Shown: positions 28,595 to 37,511 of the stretch, one piece after another | Position numbering within the stretch: position 1 is the first letter of the stretch | Layout: every line of letters begins with the position of its first letter | Source of the DNA: Bacillus sp. AFS059628 | GTDB taxonomy: Bacteria > Bacillota > Bacilli > Bacillales > Bacillaceae_G | Length of the DNA: 64,000 bases | Direction of reading: 5' to 3' | NCBI RefSeq assembly: GCF_002571225.1 | Contig: NZ_NVEC01000008.1 | Location: 1 to 64,000 of the forward strand | Translations under genes and position numbers: made by a program | The notes under the pieces: generated by a model | Told to the model about the DNA's origin: nothing | Database searches by the model: none | The model's input: the letters and a program-made list of their open reading frames with translations, nothing else

Positions 28595-28626
28595 AATGCC
28601 AAGTACATTCCTCTGCACTTGGCATT
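28595..28626 (-). terminator. terminator of the PD-(D/E)XK gene
   Basis: A 10-bp stem (AATGCCAAGT with ACTTGGCATT, about a 12-nt loop) lies 4 nt after the stop of the nuclease-like gene. The T-run for the minus strand is only partial. Confidence 0.6.
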
Positions 28627-28630
28627 GCTT

Positions 28631-30481
28631 TTAAATATGAACTTCCTCTTTAGCAATGTCTGTTAACATCTGAATAATATTTTGACAGTCCGTATCATTA
28701 AATAACTCGTTCATAGCCTGTATAACACTATCTTCATCTAACCAATTACTTATATTACTTGTATTTGTGTAAATTCTTGTATACGACGCTTCTGGCCTTT
28801 TCGCTGCCGCGCTTATTTTTCTCCCTTTACTTTCAATCCTTGTTAATAGCGCCAATCTCTTTTGTGGTTCTAGTGGTCCAATTTCTAGCGTCAGTTTCAA
28901 TCTATTATCCTTCAAACGTTCAAACCACATAATTGCACAGTTATTTAACCACCAATTCCATTTCGGTGTTCCAAATTGTTCTTCTAGTTTGCGAAACTCC
29001 GGCATAATAAATGATGGTAATCGGTGATGAATATTATAAAAACCTTCTTGGAACTTTTGTTCATGGGCGAATAATTGAAAAGCATTTGCTAAAGTATCCG
29101 CGTCTGTTTGACTACTCTCTACCGCAACAATTTCAGAAGAAGAATCTTCTTCTCCGTATACAAGCCCTTTTATAGTATCGCCTATAGCCGCCACCACTTG
29201 ATTAAAATCAGCATTGTTATACATATCATTCATCACACAGAGAATTTCATCTTGATCTGCCCAATCACTTATATTTTCATATCCAGCATAAATTCTTGTA
29301 TACATGGATCCAGCTTCTTTTGATTTTTCTTTAATGGTAATTCCATTTTCCTCTAACTTGTATAATAACTTTAATCTCTGCTTGTATTCCAATGGCCCAA
29401 CTTCAACAATAAGCTTCATACGCCCATCTACTTTTCTTTCGAACCAAGTTATAAGAGCATTATTTAGCCACCACTCATGATTTGGAACCCCAACAATCTC
29501 ATCAAGTTGTTTCCATTCTTCGAAAATGAAAGATGGAATGCGAATGTGTTCATGGTAACAATCTTCTGGTATTTGATTTTTCTCTACAAATTGTAAAAAC
29601 GCTTCTCTCATGACGCTATTTCCAGCTCCATGTATAAAGTGGAGCGTTTCAGCATACTTCTTATAAATTTTGCGAAGATCTTCTTTTTCTTCAGCACTCA
29701 ATTTCTTTACAGCGCTTAACAACTCTTTATTCACAAACTTTCCAACTACTTTTCCGTTACCATTTAAGCATAGAAAATCAACAGCGGCCTTATGGCTCTT
29801 ATAAACTGTTAACGCTAGTTCAATGTCTTCCTCATCACGAACAAGTTCCCCCTCTAATATATCAATATAGTAGGAAAGAAAATCTTTTATCGTACTAGAC
29901 GTATACTCACTATAAATATCTAATTGCCCTTTTAGTATATTTAATATATCTCCATAATCTAAAGTAAGATACGACTCATGACTCGGCGCACTACCATCTA
30001 AACTTAAAAAGATTGGAATGATCGTATACCCTGCATATTTTCCGCTAATAAAATCTATGTAATTTTGTAATTGTCCATCCGATTCAGATGACTTATATTT
30101 ATTCTCAATAAGAATAGCAACCTTTTGTGCCTCTGATATCGCCAAAATATCAATTCGTTTATTATAATTCGTCTGTACCTCACGGAAAACTTCCAAATCT
30201 TGAAGAGACTGCTTATGTAACTTAATAAAATCATATTGACCAATCCGTTCCTCATTCTCTACTTTTACAAACGTTTTAGAAAGTATCTTATTCACAAACA
30301 TAGAACCTAAATGATGATTCTCCGTTGGATCCAGTAACCAAGCAATCATATTAGAATGCCTAATCTCAAACTTATCCACCTTTAATATTTTAAAAGGATT
30401 AAAACGATTAAATTTACTATGTAGCTTCTCAAACTCAATTGAATTATCTAACAATGATAAAATTTCAAAATTATAATCCAT
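28631..30481 (-). CDS. PD-(D/E)XK nuclease-family protein with tandem C-terminal repeat
   Basis: The 616-residue product begins with a PD-(D/E)XK superfamily domain: MIAWLLDPTENH at 45-56, RIDILAIS (Asp about 111) and ILIENKYKS (Glu 126, Lys 128), the D...E-x-K catalytic pattern. After a helical middle come two ~110-residue repeats: IPSFIFEEWKQLDEIVG, EWWLNNALITWFERK and YTRIYAGYENISDW, then LPSFIMPEFRKLEEQFG, NWWLNNCAIMWFERL and YTRIYTNTSNISNW. Such standalone nucleases occur in phage-defence contexts. The start is ATG 30481. A good terminator follows. Confidence 0.8.
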   Translation of the reverse strand: MDYNFEILSLLDNSIEFEKLHSKFNRFNPFKILKVDKFEIRHSNMIAWLLDPTENHHLGSMFVNKILSKTFVKVENEERIGQYDFIKLHKQSLQDLEVFREVQTNYNKRIDILAISEAQKVAILIENKYKSSESDGQLQNYIDFISGKYAGYTIIPIFLSLDGSAPSHESYLTLDYGDILNILKGQLDIYSEYTSSTIKDFLSYYIDILEGELVRDEEDIELALTVYKSHKAAVDFLCLNGNGKVVGKFVNKELLSAVKKLSAEEKEDLRKIYKKYAETLHFIHGAGNSVMREAFLQFVEKNQIPEDCYHEHIRIPSFIFEEWKQLDEIVGVPNHEWWLNNALITWFERKVDGRMKLIVEVGPLEYKQRLKLLYKLEENGITIKEKSKEAGSMYTRIYAGYENISDWADQDEILCVMNDMYNNADFNQVVAAIGDTIKGLVYGEEDSSSEIVAVESSQTDADTLANAFQLFAHEQKFQEGFYNIHHRLPSFIMPEFRKLEEQFGTPKWNWWLNNCAIMWFERLKDNRLKLTLEIGPLEPQKRLALLTRIESKGRKISAAAKRPEASYTRIYTNTSNISNWLDEDSVIQAMNELFNDTDCQNIIQMLTDIAKEEVHI

Positions 30482-30617
30482 TCCCCACACCGCCGTTTAT
30501 AAATTTGTGAATCAACTCTCCTGAATAATCATTTTAATAAATTGTTATAAGTAAATTATAACTTATAATGTGGCATTATTTATGTCACATATCCTATTTC
30601 TTACAAATAAACATGCA
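30482..30617. other. spacer between nuclease and TctC-type genes
   Basis: Short spacer with no gene. It contains the leader of the nuclease-like gene (GTGGGG-type ribosome site) and a TA-rich stretch around 30540-30570 that could hold its promoter. Confidence 0.35.
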
Positions 30618-31586
30618 TTAATCACTAAACTTAACCATTTCCCCATACCAACCATAACTCTCCTCCAAAAACAACCTACTCTCCCCACTATCCTTATAAT
30701 AAGAATTCCACCCCCGCTCCCTCAAAATCCCCTTCCAACTCTCACTCTCAACCATCCTCTTAATCACACCATCCCAATAAGCAACCTCTTCCTCCGTCAT
30801 ATCTTTCGGACCCATAATCCCTTTCCAGTGCTGGAAGATGACGTTGATGCCTTGTTCTTTCCAGGTTGGGATTTCTGGTAGTCGGTCTAGGCGTTTTGGT
30901 GCAGATACGGCTAGTATTTTTATTTTGCCGGCTTTGTATTGTTTTTCGGCTTCTGATAGGGTCATGGTTGCGGCGTTTATTTGTTTGTTCGTTAGGGCGT
31001 TTATGGTTTTTTCTTTGTTTTCGTAGACGAAGAATTGTAGTTCGGCTGGGTTTATGCCGAATGCTTTGCTTACTTGTACGAATGATAGATGATCGTCGTT
31101 TCCTAGGCCGGGGGCAACACCGATTTTAAAGTTTTGCTTCTCTTGTTTTAGTTGTTCCATGAATTGTTTTGCGTTTTCTATGCTAGAGTCTTTTGAGACG
31201 ACAACGACTTCCCAATCTGATGCGAGTGTCGCGAGCGGTGTGAAGTCTTTATATGTTAGTTTACTGTGGCCTAGTAGGTTGTTCGTTATGAGTAAGCTTG
31301 AGTTAATTGCCAGTACGTGACCGCCTTTTTGTTTCGTATATTTCCATCCGACGTCACCGCTGCCACCTACTTTGTTTGTGACAGTAATTGGTTTTGTGAA
31401 GATTTTTTCTTCTGTCAGTGTTTTTTGCATCGCTCGCGCTGTTAAGTCCCATCCTGCTCCTTGAACGTTTGGTGCAACGATTTCTACTTTGTCGATGTTC
31501 ACTTTATTTGTTTCGGATTTCTCCGAGGAACAACCAGCTATTACTCCTGTCATAATCCATATACATAGTAATAATCGCTTCTTCAT
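30618..31586 (-). CDS. TctC-type tricarboxylate-binding lipoprotein
   Basis: Extracellular binding protein of the Bug/TctC family (322 residues), expected to bind tri- or dicarboxylates. Signal peptide MKKRLLLCIWIMTGVIAGCS ends in a lipobox (Cys about 19-20). Family motifs: VEIVAPNVQGAGWDLTARAM, TNKVGGSGDVGWKY and GVAPGLGNDDHLSFVQV. No TctA/TctB membrane partners are nearby; it overlaps the response regulator by ATGA, so it probably serves as a co-sensor rather than a transporter subunit. Third-base use switches abruptly from A/C to G/T about 75 codons before the stop. Confidence 0.88.
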   Translation of the reverse strand: MKKRLLLCIWIMTGVIAGCSSEKSETNKVNIDKVEIVAPNVQGAGWDLTARAMQKTLTEEKIFTKPITVTNKVGGSGDVGWKYTKQKGGHVLAINSSLLITNNLLGHSKLTYKDFTPLATLASDWEVVVVSKDSSIENAKQFMEQLKQEKQNFKIGVAPGLGNDDHLSFVQVSKAFGINPAELQFFVYENKEKTINALTNKQINAATMTLSEAEKQYKAGKIKILAVSAPKRLDRLPEIPTWKEQGINVIFQHWKGIMGPKDMTEEEVAYWDGVIKRMVESESWKGILRERGWNSYYKDSGESRLFLEESYGWYGEMVKFSD

Positions 31587-32260
31587 AGTCCTCGTCCTAT
31601 GCGATATTTTCGTTCTGGTCGTCCGATAATGCCGTATGTGTACTCTACTGTGCATTCATTTGTCGCTACCAAGTATTCTAAATATCTTCTTGCGGTTGTT
31701 CGGGAGGCACCCATTTGTTCTCCCATTTCTTCTATTGTAATGCCCTCGTCGAATCCTTTTATAATTCCTTTCACTTTTTGCAGTGTTAACGGATCAACAC
31801 CTGTCGGTAAGTTTTTTATGTCTTGTGTTTGCGAAATGCCGAAGAAGTTATCGATAAGTGCTTGATTCACTTCATTGTTACTATGTAATAATTGCTTCTT
31901 TCTTTTATAGTCTTCAATTGTGCGAACGAATTTTTCTAACGTGACCGGTTTTATAAGGTAGTTGCTTACGCCGTTTCGAATTGCCTTTTCTAGCATATGG
32001 TTTTCATTTGCCGCAGTAACCATAATGACGTCAACGTTTGGAAAGTCTGCATGAATTTTCGGCAATAAGTCTGTTCCGATTCCGTCTGGTAAGTAATTAT
32101 CTAATAGAAGTAAATCGATTTCTTCCTTTTGTAGTAGTTCCATCGTTCCTTTCGCGTTCAATGCTTTTCCAACCACTTTTACGTCCTTTATTTTTGATAA
32201 AAACTCTTCCTGAATTTGTGCGACGCGGAAATCATCTTCTGCAATTGCAACCTTCAACAT
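31583..32260 (-). CDS. CitT/DcuR-type response regulator
   Basis: The receiver domain (MLKVAIAEDDFRVAQIQEEF) has the phosphoryl-acceptor Asp54 in LLLDNYLPDG, and a Lys in SNYLIKPVTLEKF. The C-terminal winged helix (TLQKVKGIIKGFDEGITIEE, MGASRTTARRYLEYL) is typical of citrate/malate/fumarate response regulators. It should act with the sensor kinase just upstream (20-nt gap). Its stop overlaps the start of the TctC gene by 4 nt. The likely target is the permease promoter at 34.0 kb. Confidence 0.92.
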   Translation of the reverse strand: MLKVAIAEDDFRVAQIQEEFLSKIKDVKVVGKALNAKGTMELLQKEEIDLLLLDNYLPDGIGTDLLPKIHADFPNVDVIMVTAANENHMLEKAIRNGVSNYLIKPVTLEKFVRTIEDYKRKKQLLHSNNEVNQALIDNFFGISQTQDIKNLPTGVDPLTLQKVKGIIKGFDEGITIEEMGEQMGASRTTARRYLEYLVATNECTVEYTYGIIGRPERKYRIGRGL

Positions 32261-32279
32261 ATGCCCATCCCCCTGTTTG

Positions 32280-33869
32280 TTATGTACTTTCTCTCAATGT
32301 TTTCGGAAGGTAAATTGTAAAAATCGCTCCCCCATTTTTCTCGTTTTGAATCTCAATTGTTCCCTCTAGTAGATCTACCATTTCTTTCACGTTTGCTAGT
32401 CCGTAACCACGATCATTTCCTTTCGTTGAAAACCCTTTTTGAAAAATAGTCGTCATTTTTTCTGCCGGTATTCCTGCTCCACTATCTATTACTTCAAATA
32501 CAATGTCGTGTCCAATATCCGTAACGAAGAAAGAAACACTCTTCTCCTCTTGCCCACTCACCGCATCAAACGCATTGTCGATTATGTTTCCAAGGATCGT
32601 AATAAGGTGCGACACCTTTATATGGTCTGGTAACGGATGAAGCGCACTATCTCCTTCAATATGAAAATCAATTTTCTTCTCAGATGCTGTTCCGATTTTC
32701 CCTAATAAAATAGCTTGTACTTTCGCATCATGAATTTGATGGAATAAAATATGGTTTTGGCTTTGATGAATGTTAGATTCTTGCTGAATAAATTCAATCG
32801 CTTCCTTGTAATGTCCTAGCTGAAGTAATCCCGATAAGACGAAAAGTTTATTTGTGAATTCATGTGTTTGAGCGCGTAAGTCCTCCGAATACTTTCTTAC
32901 CTCAGATATTGTATTCACTAAGTTTTGCAGTTCTGTTTTATCTCTAAAACTACATACAACGCCTACCGTACTGTTATTTTCGAGTATCGGCGTCCTATTT
33001 AAAATAAACACTTTATCTTGAAACGCGATTTCTTGATCGTTTTCTAGCACTCTTTCCATATTAAATTCTGGTAAAACTTTTGAAATGTGCTGCTGCATAT
33101 AATCACCATTCACATGTAACATCTCTTCTGCCGACGTGTTCATCATCGTAATAAAACCGTTTTGATCGATAGCGATAATTCCTTCTTTTATAGATAGTAG
33201 TATCGCGCTTCGTTCCCTGTATAGCGCTGCGATTTCATTCGGTTCCAAACCGAGTGTATCTTTACGAATACTACGTGCTAAAAGAATGCCACCAACAATG
33301 CCGGCTAGTAATACAGCTAAGGAAAAGAGTATAATCTCTTTCGTTCTGCTTAATATGTTAGATTCAATACCTTTGATTAGAAACTCTACTGTCACAACAC
33401 CTACGACTTGATCGTAGTCTCCGTTATGAACAATAATGGGTGCCTTCGCCATTAAAGCAGGACCAATTTCCCCATTTCCTTCGAGCGTATAATAGCCGCC
33501 AAAAGTGAGTGCTTCATAGTTATATGGATTGTTACTCTTTGTACCAATTAACTCCGAATTAGAATGGGAATACATAATCCCAAAGCGATCTTCTATAATG
33601 ACATAATCTGCGCCAGCTTGCTCACGAACTTGTTCCGCAATGGATTGAATCGTACTTTTATGCTCGTTATTTTGAAAAGCTTCTTTTATAGCTGGCATAA
33701 AAGAAAGCGACTTCGCTGTTTGTAGTGCTAACTGCTCCACTTGGCGCTTCGTATCAACGGACTGAATGTACACAAATATTCCTGCTAATAGGAGAACGAC
33801 AAATAAAATTAACGTAATAATTAAGCTTACTATTTTCGTTTGTAATGTCACTTTGCGTGATTTCTTCAT
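32280..33869 (-). CDS. CitA/DcuS-type sensor histidine kinase
   Basis: The 529-residue kinase has two membrane helices (about 10-33 and 175-196), a periplasmic-type PDC/Cache sensor between them (YVIIEDRFGIMYSHSNSELI, GGYYTL), a PAS domain (LSIKEGIIAIDQNGFITMMN), the His region RAQTHEFTNKLFVLSGLLQL (His about 336) and an HATPase (GNIIDNAFDAVSG, DSGAGIPAEK, GYGLANVKEMV). This is the carboxylate-sensing family. It forms a three-gene unit with the regulator and TctC-type protein, and is divergent from the MFS permease 227 nt away. Confidence 0.93.
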   Translation of the reverse strand: MKKSRKVTLQTKIVSLIITLILFVVLLLAGIFVYIQSVDTKRQVEQLALQTAKSLSFMPAIKEAFQNNEHKSTIQSIAEQVREQAGADYVIIEDRFGIMYSHSNSELIGTKSNNPYNYEALTFGGYYTLEGNGEIGPALMAKAPIIVHNGDYDQVVGVVTVEFLIKGIESNILSRTKEIILFSLAVLLAGIVGGILLARSIRKDTLGLEPNEIAALYRERSAILLSIKEGIIAIDQNGFITMMNTSAEEMLHVNGDYMQQHISKVLPEFNMERVLENDQEIAFQDKVFILNRTPILENNSTVGVVCSFRDKTELQNLVNTISEVRKYSEDLRAQTHEFTNKLFVLSGLLQLGHYKEAIEFIQQESNIHQSQNHILFHQIHDAKVQAILLGKIGTASEKKIDFHIEGDSALHPLPDHIKVSHLITILGNIIDNAFDAVSGQEEKSVSFFVTDIGHDIVFEVIDSGAGIPAEKMTTIFQKGFSTKGNDRGYGLANVKEMVDLLEGTIEIQNEKNGGAIFTIYLPKTLREST

Positions 33870-34013
33870 ATTTCATATCCTTTGATAAAATATTCAAAAC
33901 TATCAATCTCCTTTTTCTATTATTATGACAAAACGAATAATGAAGCAACTATTAAAACTCTCCATGTACATAAAGTACAAAAAGAATAAAATTGTCATAA
34001 TATTGAGATTTCG

Positions 34014-34055
34014 TCCTACAGACAGTACAATTCAACTATAATGAACACGCTTTCA
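34014..34055 (+). promoter_or_regulatory. permease promoter with overlapping cre-like site
   Basis: A consensus TATAAT (34037-34042) has only a poor -35 (TCCTAC, 34014-34019), typical of an activated promoter. A CcpA cre-like sequence ATGAACACGCTTTCA (34041-34055, one mismatch to WTGNAANCGNWNNCW) overlaps the expected start, which would give catabolite repression. Confidence 0.5.
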
Positions 34056-34095
34056 TAATTATTATTTTTATTTATAAGCACGAGGAGGAATGATT

Positions 34096-35418
34096 ATGGC
34101 TCAAGCAAAATCTAATCGAGTCGCCGGCAATATTTTCAAAGGTTCCGTCGGTAATTTAATTGAATGGTATGACTGGTACGTTTACTCTGCTTTCGCTGTT
34201 TACTTCTCAGCAGAGTTCTTTCCTAAAGGAGATCCAACGAGTCAGTTACTCAACACAGCAGCTATTTTCGCAGTTGGGTTTTTAATGCGCCCTATCGGAA
34301 GTTTATTAATGGGACGCTATGCAGATCGGCACGGACGCCGGGCAGCATTAACACTTTCCATTACGGTTATGGCGGGTGGTTCTTTAATTATCGCCTGTAC
34401 ACCTAGTTACGAAAGCATCGGGATTATGGCACCAATTATTTTAGTTCTTGCCCGTTTACTGCAAGGATTATCACTTGGCGGAGAGTACGGAACTTCCGCA
34501 ACGTATTTATCTGAAATGGCTAGTAGTGGACGCCGTGGCTTTTATTCAAGCTTCCAATATGTGACGCTTGTAGCTGGGCAAATGGTTGCGTTAGGCGTTC
34601 AAATTGTTCTTCAGCAATTACTAAGCGAACCAGATATGAAAGCTTGGGGATGGCGCATTCCGTTCATTATTGGGGCGATGGGCGCAGTAGCTGTATTATG
34701 GCTTCGCCGCACGATGGATGAATCGGAGCAGTTCGCAAACATAAAATCACAAAAACGCGAAAGCGCAGGAACCGTTCGCGCACTTATGAAACACCCGAAA
34801 GCAGTATTAACAGTAGTCGGTCTAACATTAGGTGGTACTGTCGCATTCTATACGTACACAACATATTTACAAAAGTTCATGGTAAACACAGTCGGTCTTC
34901 CGAAAGAAGTTGTAAGCTGGATTAACTTTGTCGCACTACTTATTTTCGTCGTACTTCAACCAATTGCAGGGCTACTATCCGACAAAATTGGACGTCGCCC
35001 ACTATTAATGGCATTCGGTATTCTCGGAACATTACTAACAGCGCCAATCTTCTTCTTCATGGAAAAAACGACAGAACCAATCGTAGCATTTTTACTCATG
35101 ATGGTCGGTCTTATTATCGTTACTGGTTACACATCGATTAACGCAATTGTAAAAGCAGAACTCTTCCCAACTGAAATTCGCGCACTTGGCGTAGGTTTAC
35201 CATATGCACTAACCGTTGCGATATTTGGCGGAACAGCAGAGTTCATCGCATTATGGCTAAAGAGTATCGGAATGGAATCACTATTCTACTTCTACGTAGC
35301 TGGATGTATCGCGATAAGCTTTATTACGTATTGGCGTATGGCTGAGTCATCGAAGACTTCGCAAATTGAGGCGGAACTTGGTGATGGGGACAATTTAGTT
35401 AATAATAAATCTATTTAA
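34096..35418 (+). CDS. MFS permease of the metabolite:H+ symporter family
   Basis: This 440-residue 12-helix carrier belongs to the MHS subgroup (KgtP/citrate-proton/proline-betaine type). Seen are the amino-terminal LIEWYDWYVYSAFAVYFSAE, the loop 2-3 motif GRYADRHGRRAAL and its repeat LSDKIGRRPLLM, and the family LARLLQGLSLGGEYGTSATYL. I start at ATG 34096 because AGGAGG is 7 nt away. It is divergent from a carboxylate-sensing two-component set, so a di- or tricarboxylate is the likely substrate. The last ~25 codons switch to G/T-ending codons. Confidence 0.9.
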   Translation: MAQAKSNRVAGNIFKGSVGNLIEWYDWYVYSAFAVYFSAEFFPKGDPTSQLLNTAAIFAVGFLMRPIGSLLMGRYADRHGRRAALTLSITVMAGGSLIIACTPSYESIGIMAPIILVLARLLQGLSLGGEYGTSATYLSEMASSGRRGFYSSFQYVTLVAGQMVALGVQIVLQQLLSEPDMKAWGWRIPFIIGAMGAVAVLWLRRTMDESEQFANIKSQKRESAGTVRALMKHPKAVLTVVGLTLGGTVAFYTYTTYLQKFMVNTVGLPKEVVSWINFVALLIFVVLQPIAGLLSDKIGRRPLLMAFGILGTLLTAPIFFFMEKTTEPIVAFLLMMVGLIIVTGYTSINAIVKAELFPTEIRALGVGLPYALTVAIFGGTAEFIALWLKSIGMESLFYFYVAGCIAISFITYWRMAESSKTSQIEAELGDGDNLVNNKSI

Positions 35419-35534
35419 AATTATGTATTCTATGTTCTTCGTTTATCTGAACTCGATTTACTTTATCTAAGAAGGCATAATTCATTAATATATAATTTAA
35501 AAGCCTTCGGATATTGATTCTATAAACAAAAGAT

Positions 35535-35645
35535 ATGGCGATGTTGCAAGAAATCGTTAATCATAATACACCACAAATTACACTTAAATACATTGGTATC
35601 AATAAAGAAGAAAAGGATAATGTCCTTGATGCATTCCTTATTTAA
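35535..35645 (+). pseudogene. C-terminal remnant of a tyrosine recombinase
   Basis: The frame reads MLQEIVNHNTPQITLKYIGI followed by KEEKDNVLDAFLI. This is the end of an integrase, with the active tyrosine of the (L/T)(R/K)YIGI motif, but without the rest of the catalytic domain. A scar of a lost integrated element. Confidence 0.7.
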
Positions 35646-35702
35646 TCCAAAAATATTAAAATATGAATACTATAAGAATTAACTATCTACTTCCCATCAA
35701 AA

Positions 35703-36091
35703 TTATGGTAACCCTATTAAACCTGGGGTTACCCCTTCTACCTTTGCCCATTCAAACGAGCACTCAACTAACATTTGATTCTTACACTTAATTTTTAATA
35801 AACCTTCTTCTATCGTATTTATTTCAAAATAATCAATTATATTTTCTGTCCCTAAACCGTTTATTGTTAAATTATGAATAGTAAAGAAAGATATCTCTAC
35901 ATAAATTACATCCCACTTATTCCATCGTTTTGGCTTATTTCCGATATTTTCCTTTTTATCAATTAAATAACTAAAGTAGGACCATCTCTTTTAAGACGCA
36001 CATCTAATAACTCTAATTCTTCAAACTTTGGTATTTTCCCAAAAATACTAATTAACGCTTGTGGATTTAAAAATTTAAATTGATCAATCAT
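35703..36091 (-). pseudogene. Imm50-like immunity gene, frameshifted
   Basis: The start MIDQFKFLNPQALISIFGKI continues to LELLDVRLKRDGPTL, where the frame shifts by one base (near 35975); the shifted frame continues SYLIDKKENIGNKPKRWNKW and VEISFFTIHNLTINGLG to the TAA at 35703. The DVxLxRDGPTLxxxxD pattern resembles Imm50 immunity proteins of polymorphic toxins. Each half keeps coding-like sequence, so the frameshift seems recent. The family call is by motif only. Confidence 0.6.
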
Positions 36092-36102
36092 TTTTATACT
36101 CC

Positions 36103-36261
36103 CTATTTTTTATTTCTCTTCTCAAAATAATAATGATCCTCCATACCATCTACCTGTCCTGTTCGTGTATTGTATTCAGGTCTTATATTATTATGCGGTG
36201 GCTGATCTCCAATTCCACCGTCTCCAAACTTATGCCCCTCTGAATGATCTTGAATTATTAT
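36103..36261 (-). pseudogene. C-terminal tail of a polymorphic toxin
   Basis: About 52 codons are open and end with a TAG 11 nt before the Imm50-like gene: IIIQDHSEGHKFGDGGIGDQ, then NNIRPEYNTRTGQVDGMEDHY. The H-x-NxRP.....GxxxGxxxHY ending is that of nuclease-type C-terminal toxin domains followed by their immunity gene. Upstream sequence is not open, so only the tail remains. Confidence 0.55.
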
Positions 36262-36395
36262 TTAATGAATACGATTAGTTATATAATTAAAAATAAAATT
36301 GTTAAACAAATGTTGAGAAATATCAAATTTCAATTTCCATTATATTCTATTCTTGCTATCATTTAATGTAACTATTCAGAAAAGGAAGGGATTAT

Positions 36396-37511
36396 ATGCA
36401 TGTTCCAGTGAAGGGGAATGAAAAGGTTACAAAGTTACTTAATGACTGGTATCAATTAATGCTACAACAACAACTTTCAAAAGTAACAAACTTAAAACAA
36501 GAACTTGATGAATATATTAAAATTTTAAAAACTGAAGAAAACGCAGAACTACAAGACCAAAACCTATTATTATATTACTCTCTATTAGATTTTCTTTTTA
36601 AAACACTTACCGATAGATTCAGTATCACTAAAAGTAGTTTTGATAAAATTGATTCTTTTGAAACTCCGACTGATGGTTTCTTGGCTTATTATTATCATTT
36701 TTATAAAGCTGTACATTTCATGATACTCACTGACCATAATGAGGCACAAAATCATTATGAAAAAGCTGAATCTCTTTTGAAATATGTTTCCAATGAAATC
36801 GAACAGGCTGAATTTCAATCTAAGTTAGCTTTGTTTTACCATAACACCTACGAACCACTTTTAGCTATTCGTTATGCAACTACTTCAAAAGATATCTTCT
36901 CTAAACACCAAGGTTATGAAAGTAATGTAGCTTCTTGTGAAAACACAATCGGAATGAGTTGTGTATCTCTAAAACAATTTGAACAAGCCGAGGAACATTT
37001 AAATGCTGCCTTAAACTTATTAAACAAGAATAACGAAGAAACATTAATTTCATTAGTCCGCCATAATTTAGGTTGGTTATATTCAAGTCAAAATCTTTCT
37101 GAATCAGCTATTCGTCACTTATCAGAAGTAACAGAGAAAATTCCTAATCATTTTAAAGCTATTTTCCTACAAGCTAGAGAATATTCTAAGTTAGGTGAAA
37201 CAAATATTGCCTCTGACCTGATTGAAAAAGGTTTAAAAATTTGTTTAAACCTAGAGAATGAAGAATACACGCATCACTTTACCATTTTAAAAGCACTAAA
37301 TAACAATGCTTCTATTGAAGAATTAAAAAGAGTAACTATTGCAGGTATTTCCTATTGCAAAAGAGAAACACTTTGGGATTATGTAGAAGAATATGCAGAA
37401 CTGTTAGCAACTAGATTACATACTGCGTGTGACTACCAAACATCTAGTAACTATTTCTGTTTAGGTCTTGAAGCAAGAACAAAATTATTAGCTAAAGGGG
37501 CGTTAAAGTAA
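36396..37511 (+). CDS. Rap-family response-regulator phosphatase/regulator
   Basis: The 371-residue protein has a 3-helix N-domain and a C-terminal TPR superhelix (repeats with patterns such as LSESAIRHLSEVTEKIPNHF and FEQAEEHLNAALNLL). The segment EDQ-like ELQDQNLLLYYSLLDF places a Gln (about 55) at the position of the catalytic Gln of Spo0F-dephosphorylating Rap proteins, so it probably delays sporulation. The adjacent gene (1-nt overlap) encodes the Phr precursor that should inhibit it. AAGGAAGGG precedes the ATG. Confidence 0.88.
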   Translation: MHVPVKGNEKVTKLLNDWYQLMLQQQLSKVTNLKQELDEYIKILKTEENAELQDQNLLLYYSLLDFLFKTLTDRFSITKSSFDKIDSFETPTDGFLAYYYHFYKAVHFMILTDHNEAQNHYEKAESLLKYVSNEIEQAEFQSKLALFYHNTYEPLLAIRYATTSKDIFSKHQGYESNVASCENTIGMSCVSLKQFEQAEEHLNAALNLLNKNNEETLISLVRHNLGWLYSSQNLSESAIRHLSEVTEKIPNHFKAIFLQAREYSKLGETNIASDLIEKGLKICLNLENEEYTHHFTILKALNNNASIEELKRVTIAGISYCKRETLWDYVEEYAELLATRLHTACDYQTSSNYFCLGLEARTKLLAKGALK

